DNA of 64,000 nucleotides from Hawksworthiomyces lignivorus (lineage: Eukaryota > Ascomycota > Sordariomycetes > Ophiostomatales > Ophiostomataceae), in assembly GCA_002917075.1 (NCBI GenBank), contig NTMA01000007.1, forward strand, positions 186,001-250,000, read 5' to 3'. Made by a program: the position numbers and the translations under genes. Each line of letters opens with the position of its first letter. Within the stretch, counting starts at the first letter, position 1. Under the pieces are notes generated by a model. It was not told the origin of the DNA, searched no databases, and saw only the letters and a program-made list of their open reading frames with translations. This document shows, piece by piece, positions 43,015 to 52,972 of this stretch.

Positions 43015-46000
43015 TCATGACCACGCTACATCTCCATAGACAACGTCGAACATGTCGTCCTCGATGCTGATGATCCGGTCGACGTTGACAAACTGCGAGT
43101 CCAGGAATAACTGCGAGATGCCGTCCATATCCGCTCCCGGCGGGCCGCCAACGTCATCACTTGCACCCACCAGCGGTGAGTACATCGTCGTCGGCTGGCC
43201 GCTCTGCGCCTCCTCGCGCTCCCGCTCTAGGTCGAGCCGCGGCTGCTGGTCCCGGTGGTACGCGAGCGAGCTGGACTCCAGCATCGACGTGGCTGACATG
43301 GGCGAGGCCTGCCGGGCCTGGCTACTGTCCGGGTGGCCGTGGTGATATCGCTGGTGCCGAAGCTGCCGCAGACCCGCGGCGGCTTCGGTGGCGGCTGCGG
43401 CAGTATCGTCCTGTGGTGTCTGGGGCACGTGGCCGCCGGGCGTTGCGCTCCAGGCCTCGCTGGCGTCGCCGCCGTCCATGGTGTAGTTGGACGGGTCGAT
43501 GCGGAAGGTTTCGTCGTCGAGGCAGCGTCGGCGCAGGTACCGCAGCCGCGCCGCGTACATGCCGGCGAGGGTGTCAGAGGCGTCGGCGGTGGAGTGAGGG
43601 AGGAGTGAAGAAGACGTAGAGGTTTGGAGTCTGGTGGCGGCGGCGGCTGTGTCCGCATCCGGGGCACTGAGGACGCCGCGCCACTGGGCGGCGACGCGGT
43701 CCAGGCTGCCGACGAGCGAGTCGAACTCGGGCGAGAGTGCCGGGGTGCTGCAGTAGCGCCAATGGACGATGAGGGCGCGGGCGCACACAAAGATGCAAAA
43801 GGCAAACAGGTGGGCGACGGGGATGGCGGGCAGCATGTCGAGGTAGTTGCTGGCGATGGCGGCGACCATGACGGCGGCGGCGCGGCAGGTCTCGGCGGAG
43901 GACTGCGAGGGCAAGCGGTCCTTGAAGGCCCAGTCCAGGCGCGGGAAGGCGATGGCCTGGTGCAGCAGCACGATAGAGGCGTTGTGCGTGATGTGCGCCA
44001 GCGTCAGGTTCGGATCCATGCGGATGGCCCGGTGGCGCTGGCCCATGTCCGGCTTCCACTTCTGCGGCAGCAGCATCTTCCAGTGGATCAGCCGCAGGTC
44101 CAGCTCCTTGAATCGCATTAGCCACGACTCGATGTCACGCCCGTCGCGCATGTTGACCCGCTGCTGCAGAAAATATGTCGTCACCTGGCTCAGCGACTCC
44201 GTCGCCTCCACCGAGTACGCAAACGCGCCGACGGTCATCTTGTCGCCGTTGCCGCCGCCGCCGCCGCCGATGCTGCCGGGTGGAAAGTCTCTTCGCCAGT
44301 TGGCCGTGGGAGAGCCCGCTCCGCTTCGGCCGCCGGGTCCACTGCCGCCAACGCCGGGCGTGGCGACGCTGGCTCTGCGGATGAGTTCTGGTGCACCTCC
44401 GCCGAGGCCTGGCGCGCCGCTAAGCGCAGCAGAGTCCTTAGCGGCCTTGTAGTGGGACGGCAGGAAGGCGATGGGGTTGCCGATGCGGCCGGCCGACTTG
44501 TCCCAGATGTTGAAGTAGGGCGTGAGCACGGGCTCGTCCTGCCACCACAGGCTGATGTCGCAGGGCAGGCGGCGGTGGACGTCGTCGGAGGTCAGGCTGG
44601 TGTTCCAGCCCATGGTGATGGAGCAGAAGCGGTCCAGGTTGAAGATGCTCCAGAAGACGCGCCGCCGCTCCTCCTGCTCGATCCACGACGTGCACGCCTC
44701 GCGCAGCGCGCTCGTCACATACGGCCGCGACAGCGGCGGCGGCCGGCTCAGGTCGTCTTGCTCCACAGTGAGCTGCAGGTACTCGACGGTGCGCGTCAGT
44801 GACCCGATGATGGGCCACGCCCTCATGGCGCGGGCATTTCCGATCTAGAGACAGAAGGATCCGCACTCTGTCAGTAAAGCGGCACCACGAGAATAAGCAG
44901 AACAGAACAGACAAGAAAATCCCAAAACTAACGTCGTTGAAGGCGATGATGATCAACGCTTGCAAGTTTTCAATGGTCAGCGAGCTCATGGCGGTCGCCA
45001 CAACCCAGCCGCGGCACGCCTCCAGCTCCTCCGCCGTCATGCCGCAGAGCAGCTGTCTCTGTCTCGGTTCAGATCCTCCCATCGGAGTGGTGCCGTTACC
45101 AACGTAACGCGCCGCCGCTACCACCATTGCTTGTAGCACGACGAGCAGCCGGGGCCGCTCCGCCGGATCGTCCAGGCGCTGCTTGAACCGGTTTTCCTGT
45201 AGCATTGGGATCCATGGGTGCAGGCGCGAGAAGTAGGTCTCGATTACTTGGATAATGGCCGACGCCGGCGGCAGCGGCGGCATGCCCCCCAGTGCCGTGT
45301 GTCGCTGCTGCTCATGGTGCTGCTGCTGCTGGCTGGACTCGTCTGGCGTCTCCAACCTTGGCCGCTTGCGCATTTGCTGCTCCCCATTTTGTTGCTGTTC
45401 GTGTTCGCCATCCACACTGGGCAATGGCCGTGCTGGCTGGCTGCTGCTGCTGCTGCTGCTCAGGCGGCAGATCTCGCGCGCGAGGACTGCCATGACTCGC
45501 TGCACTCCAATATCGTCATTGCTGTTGTCATTGTGTACTACGGTTCCACCGCTGGTGGCCGCAGCATTAACGGACTTCAATTCCTCGAGAGATGCTTCCA
45601 TTTGGTCTAACGGTGCGTCCAGTCAGGCTGAGAAGACTATTTTGTTTTATTGCCGTTCTGTGCTGTCAGTAGGGAGCCACTCACCTAACCGCCGATGAAG
45701 GGCTTCTATTGCACCCGGCTTCATTCCCGGTTTTGTCTTCTCTCTTTTGTACTCGCACTGGCTGCCTATGATATTATAAAACGAGATAGCAAATAAAAAT
45801 CAAAACGGCGTCAGCTTTGCTGTCAAGCAATGAGAAAGATGATATATAGAGTCCTCTGGGCTTTAGTACTCTTTTCTTTTCTTTCCCCTTTTTATTTGAT
45901 TTTAGGGCATTCTTTCCACGCACCCGTTTTGCGACACTGCTGGCATATTGGCAGCTCTCGTGAGCACCGAAGCTTGCGCATCCTGCAGCAGTTGCAAGAA

Positions 46001-46059
46001 ATTGCCGACTCGCCGCCGTTTTGAGCTTCGGACCGCTCGCGGCGTAGTGTATCTGCCAT
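43015..46059 (-). CDS. Zn2Cys6 fungal transcription factor 4, single-base frame break in linker
   Basis: Large nuclear regulator in four exons: 46059-45924, 45766-45685, 45606-44933 and 44844-43015. Exon 1 ([13 protein letters not shown]) and the start of exon 2 encode a perfect cluster, [11 protein letters not shown] ... CQQC ... C, spacing CX2CX6CX6CX2CX6C. The linker KPGMKAG should continue as [19 protein letters not shown], a conserved coiled coil, but at 45711-45720 one extra base shifts the frame. The rest is open: a fungal_trans domain with [36 protein letters not shown] across intron 3, and [20 protein letters not shown]. Low-complexity Gln, Ser and Gly runs flank it. The break sits next to a CCC run, so a sequencing indel is as likely as a true mutation. 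If it is an error, the protein has about 906 residues. It converges on the dehydroquinase gene and may regulate it. Confidence 0.82.
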
Positions 46060-46998
46060 ATTGTCTTTCTTCTTCTGTCTCTCCTCCTTCTCTCCCCTTT
46101 TTCGATTTATTTTGCTTCTATGTTATCTTTTTTTTAAGATGCAGAATTCAAAACCCTCGCTTAGGGAAGAGGAGAAGAAAGAAAGAGAAAACGAAAAAGA
46201 GGAGATCGCACAAGAAAGGTATAGGCTGGGGCACGAGATGCGGGGGAAGACAAAACTACCTGTGCCCAAAATTTGTGCTAGGGACTAGTCACTATTCGTA
46301 TGCTGTAGTGCACCGTGCTATTAAATCACAGGCGAGACATGGTAATGGGCACATGTGCCTAGTTGGCCAGCCACCAGCTTTTCATGACAGCTCTTTTAGC
46401 AATAGCGCAGCAACAGTTTGGCGAACTACCAAAAGTGGGACACACTATCAATACATCATTGTGTGAGAGCGAGGCTCTATTTTTTTTGTTTTTTTTGTTT
46501 TAGTGATGTTCTCTTCCCTTGATTGCTATAATTTATAAAAGCCCAACAAGCGGTATAGTCGACAAACGTAAAAACATAAATATGATTTTCAACCAACGAG
46601 GTTCTAGTATAAGCATTATACGGAAGTGGTTCAATATAACGTATCTCCGCCGTGTTGTTCTTGTTGTCTTCGCTCCCTTTCACCCTCGCCCCCGTTCATA
46701 AATTGCCACGGCGAAAAAAAGCATTTAGAAAAAGCTCAGGGACTTCGCTCGTAGCAAAACACACTCCAGAGTATTTTGACAAAATTGTTACCTGGAATCT
46801 CTTTCTTCTCTCTGTGTCTTTCTCTTCCTACCGTTGTGGCCTTTCGTTCTACTACAACTTAATAGGGAAACGACCGAACGTCTACCAATTTACCAATTCC
46901 CGCTTGTATATCTACATGGTGCGTCGTACGGCTTGCAGAAAGAGGAGCCGATACAGGATGAAGAGTAACGCTGTTACCTTTTTGTAGACTGGCACCAA
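46060..46998. other. Promoter of regulator 4 and AT-rich flank
   Basis: No gene seen. T-rich runs occur at 46129-46137 and 46481-46501. Confidence 0.4.
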
Positions 46999-47210
46999 TG
47001 TTCTCTATCTAGATTGATCGGCTTCAAGTTGACACTCAGAGACAAGGCCGTATGTGTGCTGGGAGATATTTAGTTTTCGTAAGAAGCGTTATTAAGATAA
47101 TATTTATTTGTAAAAGAGGTTGGTCTTGAGAGTGGTGTGAGTTATACCGTTAATATGGTATGGTAACACACGTATTATGCAACACGTGTGTCTTGTACGC
47201 ATAATGCAAC
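46999..47210 (+). repeat. Dispersed repeat R3, copy a (LTR-like)
   Basis: About 210 bp similar to 56808-57020, same orientation. Similarity starts sharply at TGTTCT, as an LTR 5' end would. Shared blocks include GCCGTATGTGTGCT/ACCGTATGTGCGCT, AGTTTTCGTAAGAAG/AGTTTTTGTAAGAAG and ATGGTATGGTAACAC. Near the right end an inverted pair ACACG...CGTGT brackets TATTATGCAA. No terminal CA or target duplication was found. Differences are mostly transitions. Confidence 0.7.
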
Positions 47211-47824
47211 CTCTGCCGCTGGCCTCGAATTCCCCGTTCAGGGCGAAAGGGAAAAAGGGGAAAGGGAAAATGAGGGGGGGATATGGGAAACAGAAAATAG
47301 CGGAATAAATGCTCGAAAGCCTCGAAGTTTGCTGCTTCTCAGCGTTCCAGTACCTGTTCAAACACCAAACGTTCTATTTTCGGCCTTTTTTGGCCTTTTT
47401 TCTTTTTTTTTTTTTTCTATTTTGTAACTTTTTAGTCCTAATACACATACAACATTAAGTACACACTTCGTACAAGATGTCTTAAGTAGACCCGGCGGAC
47501 TAAACTGACGCCGACGGAAATACAATTTTTTGCTAAGTGGCCATAGAACCGTAGAACGATAGGAGCCTACTCGTATTCGTTGTATGTGTCGTTATTTTTT
47601 AGGTTAACGTCGATCAGTCTAATCGTATAGACCGTACGTTATTATATATATTTTATTGTTATAATTGGTACGATTACTTATACCTCGAGAAAAGTACGAA
47701 TTTAGCCTATTACGTTCGAAGTTTCCTAAAATACATTTGTTATATAAATACCCTCGATCCATACAACGTCCGGTCTCGATATATTATCGTTATATTATCT
47801 AAGGTCTTCGTCAAGAAGTTGTTC
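47211..47824. other. AT-rich sequence between repeat R3a and the ankyrin remnant
   Basis: Includes a purine-rich tract (47243-47290) and a T-rich run (47383-47418). No gene recognised. Confidence 0.4.
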
Positions 47825-48425
47825 GTCACCGATACAAGTTCGGTTAATACTACGACCAAAAGTATAACATCTTTACATATTACTGCTCACGCCCACTAAA
47901 ACAACATCGTGGGTATCCTATTGGACACGACCCAGGCTTACGGCCCTACCACGTGTTATCTACACGTCAGATAAAGCCGGTCGACAACCGTTACATTACG
48001 TCTATCACTCGGACCGTCCGGAGACCGTTGCCCTATTACTTACTGACGCCGGGCTATACAACGACGGTATTTTGACGACGACAGGAACGATTTCCTCCCT
48101 ACTCGACGCATGCGCTGAGTTTACGCAGGAGCAGTCTCTATAGGAGAATTATCCCCGACCAACCCGCAGCGACGTGGACTGGATGTACCTCTTCGGCATT
48201 GACCACGGTTGGAACAACGACGTCGTCGGAGGCACTGGCCGACTCGATCGGCTCCGGCCCTGGGTTGCGGCCGGCCTCCAACTACGAGCGACCTTTTTCA
48301 AGGAACTTGCAGTCGACGAAGTACTACCGGAAGAAGGTAGTCTAGACGAAGAACAAAGACCGGAAGATTTAAAGAGCGGGTGTACAAACGTCGAAGATTC
48401 ATTCAACTCTTCCGGTACTATCCAG
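47825..48425 (+). pseudogene. Ankyrin-repeat protein remnant
   Basis: Two degenerate ankyrin repeats are readable: SLHITAHAH(stop)NNIVGILLD near 47860-47930, then DKAGRQPLHYVYHSDRPETVALLL near 47975-48045. A TAA at 47897-47899 breaks the first, a frame change near 47970 separates them, and a TAG at 48141-48143 follows the second. Beyond that, about 85 residues of open acidic sequence (starting DVDWMYLFGIDHG) run to about 48425, where the reading meets the 3' end of the GH45 remnant on the other strand. Ankyrin repeats are protein-binding modules; the parent gene is not identifiable. Codon third positions and the AT-rich upstream part suggest mutational decay. No start codon in frame was found. 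Confidence 0.55.
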
Positions 48426-48555
48426 TCCGACCAAGATACAACACAACTACGAACCCTGTATCCGAAGGAAAAGAATATATTAGCTCAGCGACCTCAATTT
48501 GACCAGCATTGGAGATTCGTATTAGTCGGGGCTAATGAGAATATTCAAGACTCAC

Positions 48556-49198
48556 CAGGAATACTTGGTCCCGTACTGGGACTTGCAGCCCGAATCGAAA
48601 GGACCTTCTGGGGTCAGAATAATAAGATCATGCTTTTTGATTGGGCCGCCAGAGCCTCCGGCGGTCACAATCTGCACAACCATTTTCTTGCCCGCAGCTT
48701 GACCAGAGAGCCATGTAACCTCATAGCATCTGCAGCAATTTGGGTTATCCTCCCTCTAGTTATCGGAGACCTAGATGGCGAAACCGTAAGACAGGTCATC
48801 TGAGACAGGAATTGACTGGTAACTGTCGCACAGATATCCATTGCCACCCGCACAAGCACTCATGCCTGAGATGCCAGAGTTAACGGGAATGGCCTTGTTG
48901 CTCTTGTCACATGTCTTAACCGCACCCCTTAGATGAAATTAGTTCTTATGGAGTATTTGGATTGAGATAGGGAGGCTCGAAAGAGTCATTGGCGAGAATG
49001 CCGCTCCAAGATTGAAGGTTCATTGACCCAAAAGCCAAGGAAAATAGGATACCTAGAGTTGATTAGGCCGTTATTCCCCATCACTCCGGCACAGATCGGT
49101 TTACAGCAGTCCCATCCTGTGTACGATTTGGCCTGCGTAGTCTTCTGTGCTGTGACATAGCCAGCCGCTGTGGCCAGAAAATAGAGCTTAACCCACAT
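48556..49198 (-). pseudogene. GH45 endoglucanase, nonsense-mutated and 3'-truncated
   Basis: Remnant of a secreted GH45 cellulase. Exon 1 (49198-49053) starts MWVKLYFLATAAGYVTAQ, a signal peptide, then SYTGWDCCKPICAG, which carries the family's first catalytic Asp. A 125-bp intron leads to exon 2 (from 48927): AVKTCDKSNKAIPV, then SYGFAI, CCRCYEVTW, AGKKMVVQ and KHDLIILTPEGPFDSGC, the last matching the region of the second catalytic Asp. Two TAG codons (48771-48773 and 48756-48758) stand between SYGFA and the CCxCYE motif, where relatives often have Gln or Trp. Family similarity stops at a GTGAGT donor at 48555, and the final exon is absent, replaced by the opposite-strand ankyrin remnant. 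The gene is therefore dead. It contains both stops and a deleted end. Confidence 0.78.
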
Positions 49199-50869
49199 AT
49201 CTGGACCTGGTGATTGGATTCGCGGTAGATGCGATAGGAAGCCAGACCGGATTTATTCCCTAGAGGTCGAACCGTACTTATGGGCTACTCCAGCTGCAGA
49301 ACATTATGGCAAACACCACTGTCTGATCAATTATAGCACTTGAACCATCAATACGAGCCATGTTATGGCTGGCGTTGTTTGTCGGCAGTTGATAACATCT
49401 TTGGCGCTGATTATTCGCCGCAATCTCGCAGCAGGGCTCGCTTAGCTAGATGGCCTCTTCGCAGATTAATTAAGGTATCGGATAGCACCCGAGGATGAAT
49501 TCTCCGATGCGTGTGTGAAGGGACCCAGCCCAATGGTGCCCATCTGGGCTATCAGTACTGAGCAAGTACAGCGGTCTCGGTAGACCTGGCCGAGTATGGG
49601 ACTCCGTTAGAACGGCTTGAGCGATGGGATCTTGTTTGAAAGCTCCTAGTGCCAGCAGTTGGTGAAGCTGCAATCTCCGGCTAAATGGTAACGCCTCTCG
49701 TCCGTTGGGATCAAAGACGGGCAGTCGGGTTGCATCGCGGCCTGCACGCTTTCTCAGCGGGACAAGATACAGATGACGAAACGGAAGTTTTCACCTGTAA
49801 AATCCCGCACAGATATCACAATGCCGCTACATTGACCATATCCCTGGCCCTGGATAATTCTCCGTGGATGACGAGAGACACATACCCGGTTGACCGATGC
49901 TGTATACTTCGCGGTACGGACTACGCCATGCGATTGTCGATGCGCATTTAGGTTTCATAGGCTTCGATCAATAGTATGCTGGAGAATATATGCTCGCACT
50001 TTCAGCTATATCATGTCAAAGAGTCGCTTGGAGGAGATCATCAATTGAGCAAACTAGAATAGGTCGGTTTCCTTCAACCATGGGCATGTCTCGAAAGATG
50101 GCATGGATGTGTTCATCAGATATCACATTCACCCATCGAAACAGACATGTTCTTCATCTGCCAAGAGTTTTGATTTATACTCCCCATAAGAAGAAGTCGG
50201 GTTAGGTATTTCGGGACCAGTCTAGAGCCGAGGCATCCCATTTGTCTCTTCAACATGTGGCGACATGTGGCGGCGTTTAGCTAGGAGAAATGGAAGACGC
50301 GGCGCCTAGACTTAAAGTGTGTGCAAAGTGGGAAAGAATACACTAAGATCATGGGTGTGAAACCTTTAAAGCGATACTCGTTAAAATTGGCGTTTATGGA
50401 GAACTTCGAGTGATCCTTGGGGAGATCAGTTATTAAACGGACTAGAACTTGAAATTTACGCTAACTCCGCCCTCCAGGTTCTAAATTGTAGAATTAGGAG
50501 TTGCTGTGAGGGCAATAGTAGGATGATGTGGCCTCGGGGTTTAGGGACAGCAGAGCAACTGTCAGGTTCGAGGGCAAACTGGATCAGGAGCTGAGTCCTA
50601 CGTCATCTACGTATGACAGCAAAATACAACTAACTCGGGTGTTGGAGTCTCCGTGGATCCCTTAGGCTGATGAAGGAAGCTTTTCGATATTGATTAAGGA
50701 GAGGATGCCCCTTCAAATGGAGATGTGTGCCTACTGAGTCGGGAGGCCTGAGTCACGTGCCTCAGCCCTGTCAGGGATTTGCCGCTGCTCGCGTGACGGC
50801 AAACAATTTGTATGAGGATCGATCGAGGCCCTCTAGGATATTAGGTGAGGATCGATCGGCCAGGGCCCT
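49199..50869. other. Gene-poor region upstream of the GH45 remnant
   Basis: About 1.7 kb. The first part was presumably the GH45 promoter. Short open frames have no family motifs. Near 50816-50869 a degenerate direct repeat is visible: GAGGATCGATCG occurs twice, each followed by a GGCCCTC. Confidence 0.4.
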
Positions 50870-51168
50870 CACTCGGCAAGGAGCAATATTTTTGCGGCCT
50901 CAAGGCGATATCAAGAAGAGGAGTAGAACGAGAGATAGCTTAGAGATAGAACAACAATCAAAAACACGCCCTTTGAACCACTCTTGCGAAGCCCCTAAGC
51001 TGACAATTGCCCACGGCTGCCAGAAAGCGCCCTTGAAGGTGCAGACGATCCTGCGGCCTGACAATATCCTCCCCGTGCTTGCGCTCCCGCCCAGAGTGCT
51101 GTGCGGCGACCAATTGCTAGCATTTTTGCATCTATGGGGTCGCCGCCTGCGCAGTCGGCTCCCGTTTC
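50870..51168 (+). repeat. Dispersed repeat R4, copy a
   Basis: About 300 bp closely similar to 56325-56618, same orientation. A conserved core runs from CCCCTAAGCTGACAATTGCC through GCCAGAAAGCGCCCT, and the right part ends TCGGCTCCCGTTTC. An open frame spans copy a, but copy b is interrupted and the translation matches nothing I know, so I treat it as a non-coding transposon piece. Confidence 0.82.
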
Positions 51169-51496
51169 ACTACAGAATTAGTACCTCACCCAGAAACTAG
51201 CCTCCGAAAGGTATGAAGTGCAGCACGATGACAAGAGGTGCCTAGGCCTGTCTATTATATGGCTATCTCTAGCCCTGAGATGGTTATGTTGGGCTATGTC
51301 TGGGATATTGATCTCGGTGTGGTAACAAATGTAGATAAGTGAATAGTTTATTAGAATCCCTTGGGTTCGAAATTAAGATACCAAGCACAACTGCGCTTAC
51401 CGCGGGTTCCGCTAAACACTACATGTCTATTGCCTTGGTGATTGCCTAGCCTCACGCATGGGGTATATATCTAATATCAACTCGTCAATGCGATTT
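51169..51496. other. 3' flank of NmrA-like gene 2, no gene seen
   Basis: Short intergenic stretch between repeat R4a and the NmrA-like gene. Confidence 0.4.
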
Positions 51497-52459
51497 TTAA
51501 TCCCAATTGTTCAGTTGTGCAAAGGCATCCACCGTATTTACAAGTCCAGAAATGCCAAGATCCTCCTTGGTTAGAATTCCTTCCTCCCCAGCCCAGCTTT
51601 GCCCCTTAGCCTCGTCCCAAAACATCATCATCTTGTCCATCACTTCGCCCCACATCGGCCAAGTTTCAAAGAACGTGACCTTCGGTACCTGGACGTACTT
51701 TGCGTCCATTCCCTGCGCTTTCGTCCAGCTGGAGAGAAATTCCCCGGCCGTCAAGTCCTCGACATCGGCGAGAACAAACTTGCCGGGCAGTGTGAGCTCT
51801 GGCTTCTCAATTATGCTCTTGGCAAATTTTCCAACATTGGCTTTTGCGTCTCCAATGGTCTTGATTGAGACTGATTCCGGTGTACTCTGAAGCTGAATAT
51901 ATTTGCCAGGCCCGGCGGTGGGGACGGGAAATGGCTTGAACACTGGGAACAAGATGTTTGTGGCATAGAAAGCGACCCAGAAAAATGTCGTCTTCTGGAA
52001 AAGAGCATCGTTGGATTTGATGTAATCGTCAATGACGTTCTTGCCACTGAAGTGTGGTACGATGTGCTTGCCGTTACTAATTTTTCGAGTGTTTGGGAGA
52101 GTGGACCAGATGTAGTGCTGAAGGGATTCGGTTGTCGCGGCCGCCTTGGCCAAGTTGATACCCTGCTGCACCTCAATCTTGATAGCCTCGTCTGCGTTGA
52201 TGCTTCCAAACTTCTCGTAGAAATTAGTGACGCCGAAAATGACGTGCGAGCCAGCGAAGGCTTGAACCAGCGAGTCGTAGTCATCAACATCTGCCTGCAC
52301 GACAGATGCCCCTAAGTCTGCGAGAGCCTGGGCAGAAGCGCTCTGTGGGTTTCTCGTGATGGCTCTAACACTGTACTTGTCATCCTGAAGCAGAGCCCTG
52401 GCGAGTGAGCCACCCTGGACGCCGGTGGAGCCAACAATGGTAACGATCTTCCTGGACAT
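51497..52459 (-). CDS. NmrA-like NAD(P)-binding protein 2
   Basis: Single-exon 320-residue NmrA/HSCARG-type protein, starting MSRKIVTIVGSTGVQGGSLA with the GSTGVQGGS dinucleotide loop at residues 10-18. SVRAITRNPQSASAQAL is typical of the group, whose Arg after the second beta strand recognises the NADP 2'-phosphate. QADVDDYDSLVQAFAGSHVIFGVTNF and the WSTLPN strand also match. The NmrA regulator lineage senses the NAD(P)/NAD(P)H ratio; other members are reductases such as isoflavone reductase. It differs clearly from the NmrA-like protein at 28.4-29.3 kb, so they are not a recent duplication. An in-frame ATG 66 bp upstream was rejected because the Rossmann strand begins right after residue 1 here. 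A Zn2Cys6 gene lies upstream on the same strand. Confidence 0.9.
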   Translation of the reverse strand: MSRKIVTIVGSTGVQGGSLARALLQDDKYSVRAITRNPQSASAQALADLGASVVQADVDDYDSLVQAFAGSHVIFGVTNFYEKFGSINADEAIKIEVQQGINLAKAAATTESLQHYIWSTLPNTRKISNGKHIVPHFSGKNVIDDYIKSNDALFQKTTFFWVAFYATNILFPVFKPFPVPTAGPGKYIQLQSTPESVSIKTIGDAKANVGKFAKSIIEKPELTLPGKFVLADVEDLTAGEFLSSWTKAQGMDAKYVQVPKVTFFETWPMWGEVMDKMMMFWDEAKGQSWAGEEGILTKEDLGISGLVNTVDAFAQLNNWD

Positions 52460-52972
52460 CTTGAAGAGGTTCAGAGGAATGGTCGAGGTACTCAAAATAT
52501 ATGTTGCTATTTGTGTATTTCTCAACGAGGTTTTGGAGGCTTCTGGGAGACATTTCCTACGTCCCTACTTATACAGGTACGCATATTGGACTAGTGATCA
52601 ATGGCCCCGATGTGTCCACGCCAAGAACGCCGTTTATAGCCCCACAGTGTTGCTCTTTGCGCCTAGAAGTGCCTTGTGCAGAACCGAGCACCGAGAACAT
52701 ACGCCGAAACCCCGGGCCTAGCCCGAAAAGAAGCTAGGCAGTGACCAGGCCACACTGACCTCTACGTTTCTCGATAATGCATCAGGACAACTCAAATGAG
52801 GCTATCCATGTACGTTACTATAAAGGACGCTACTCTGACGTCTTCGCAAGTCTGTAGGTAAGAATAGGGGTTTGTTGAAACGTCACAAAGTTGCAATCCA
52901 AACTATCTTCTAGTAAGGACTTCTACTACGATGCATAAGATCTTCTATTATCGTGGATCCTTTTGTCGACTG
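52460..52972. other. Promoter of NmrA-like gene 2
   Basis: About 0.5 kb between two minus-strand genes. No operator or repeat identified. Confidence 0.4.

Noticed and set aside
43574..44125. Overlapping long frames on both strands within regulator 4
   Set aside because: High-GC, low-complexity coding sequence opens several frames; only the regulator frame carries conserved motifs.
50727..51200. 157-residue open frame across repeat R4a
   Set aside because: No recognisable domain, and the second copy of the repeat is interrupted, so it is not treated as a gene.
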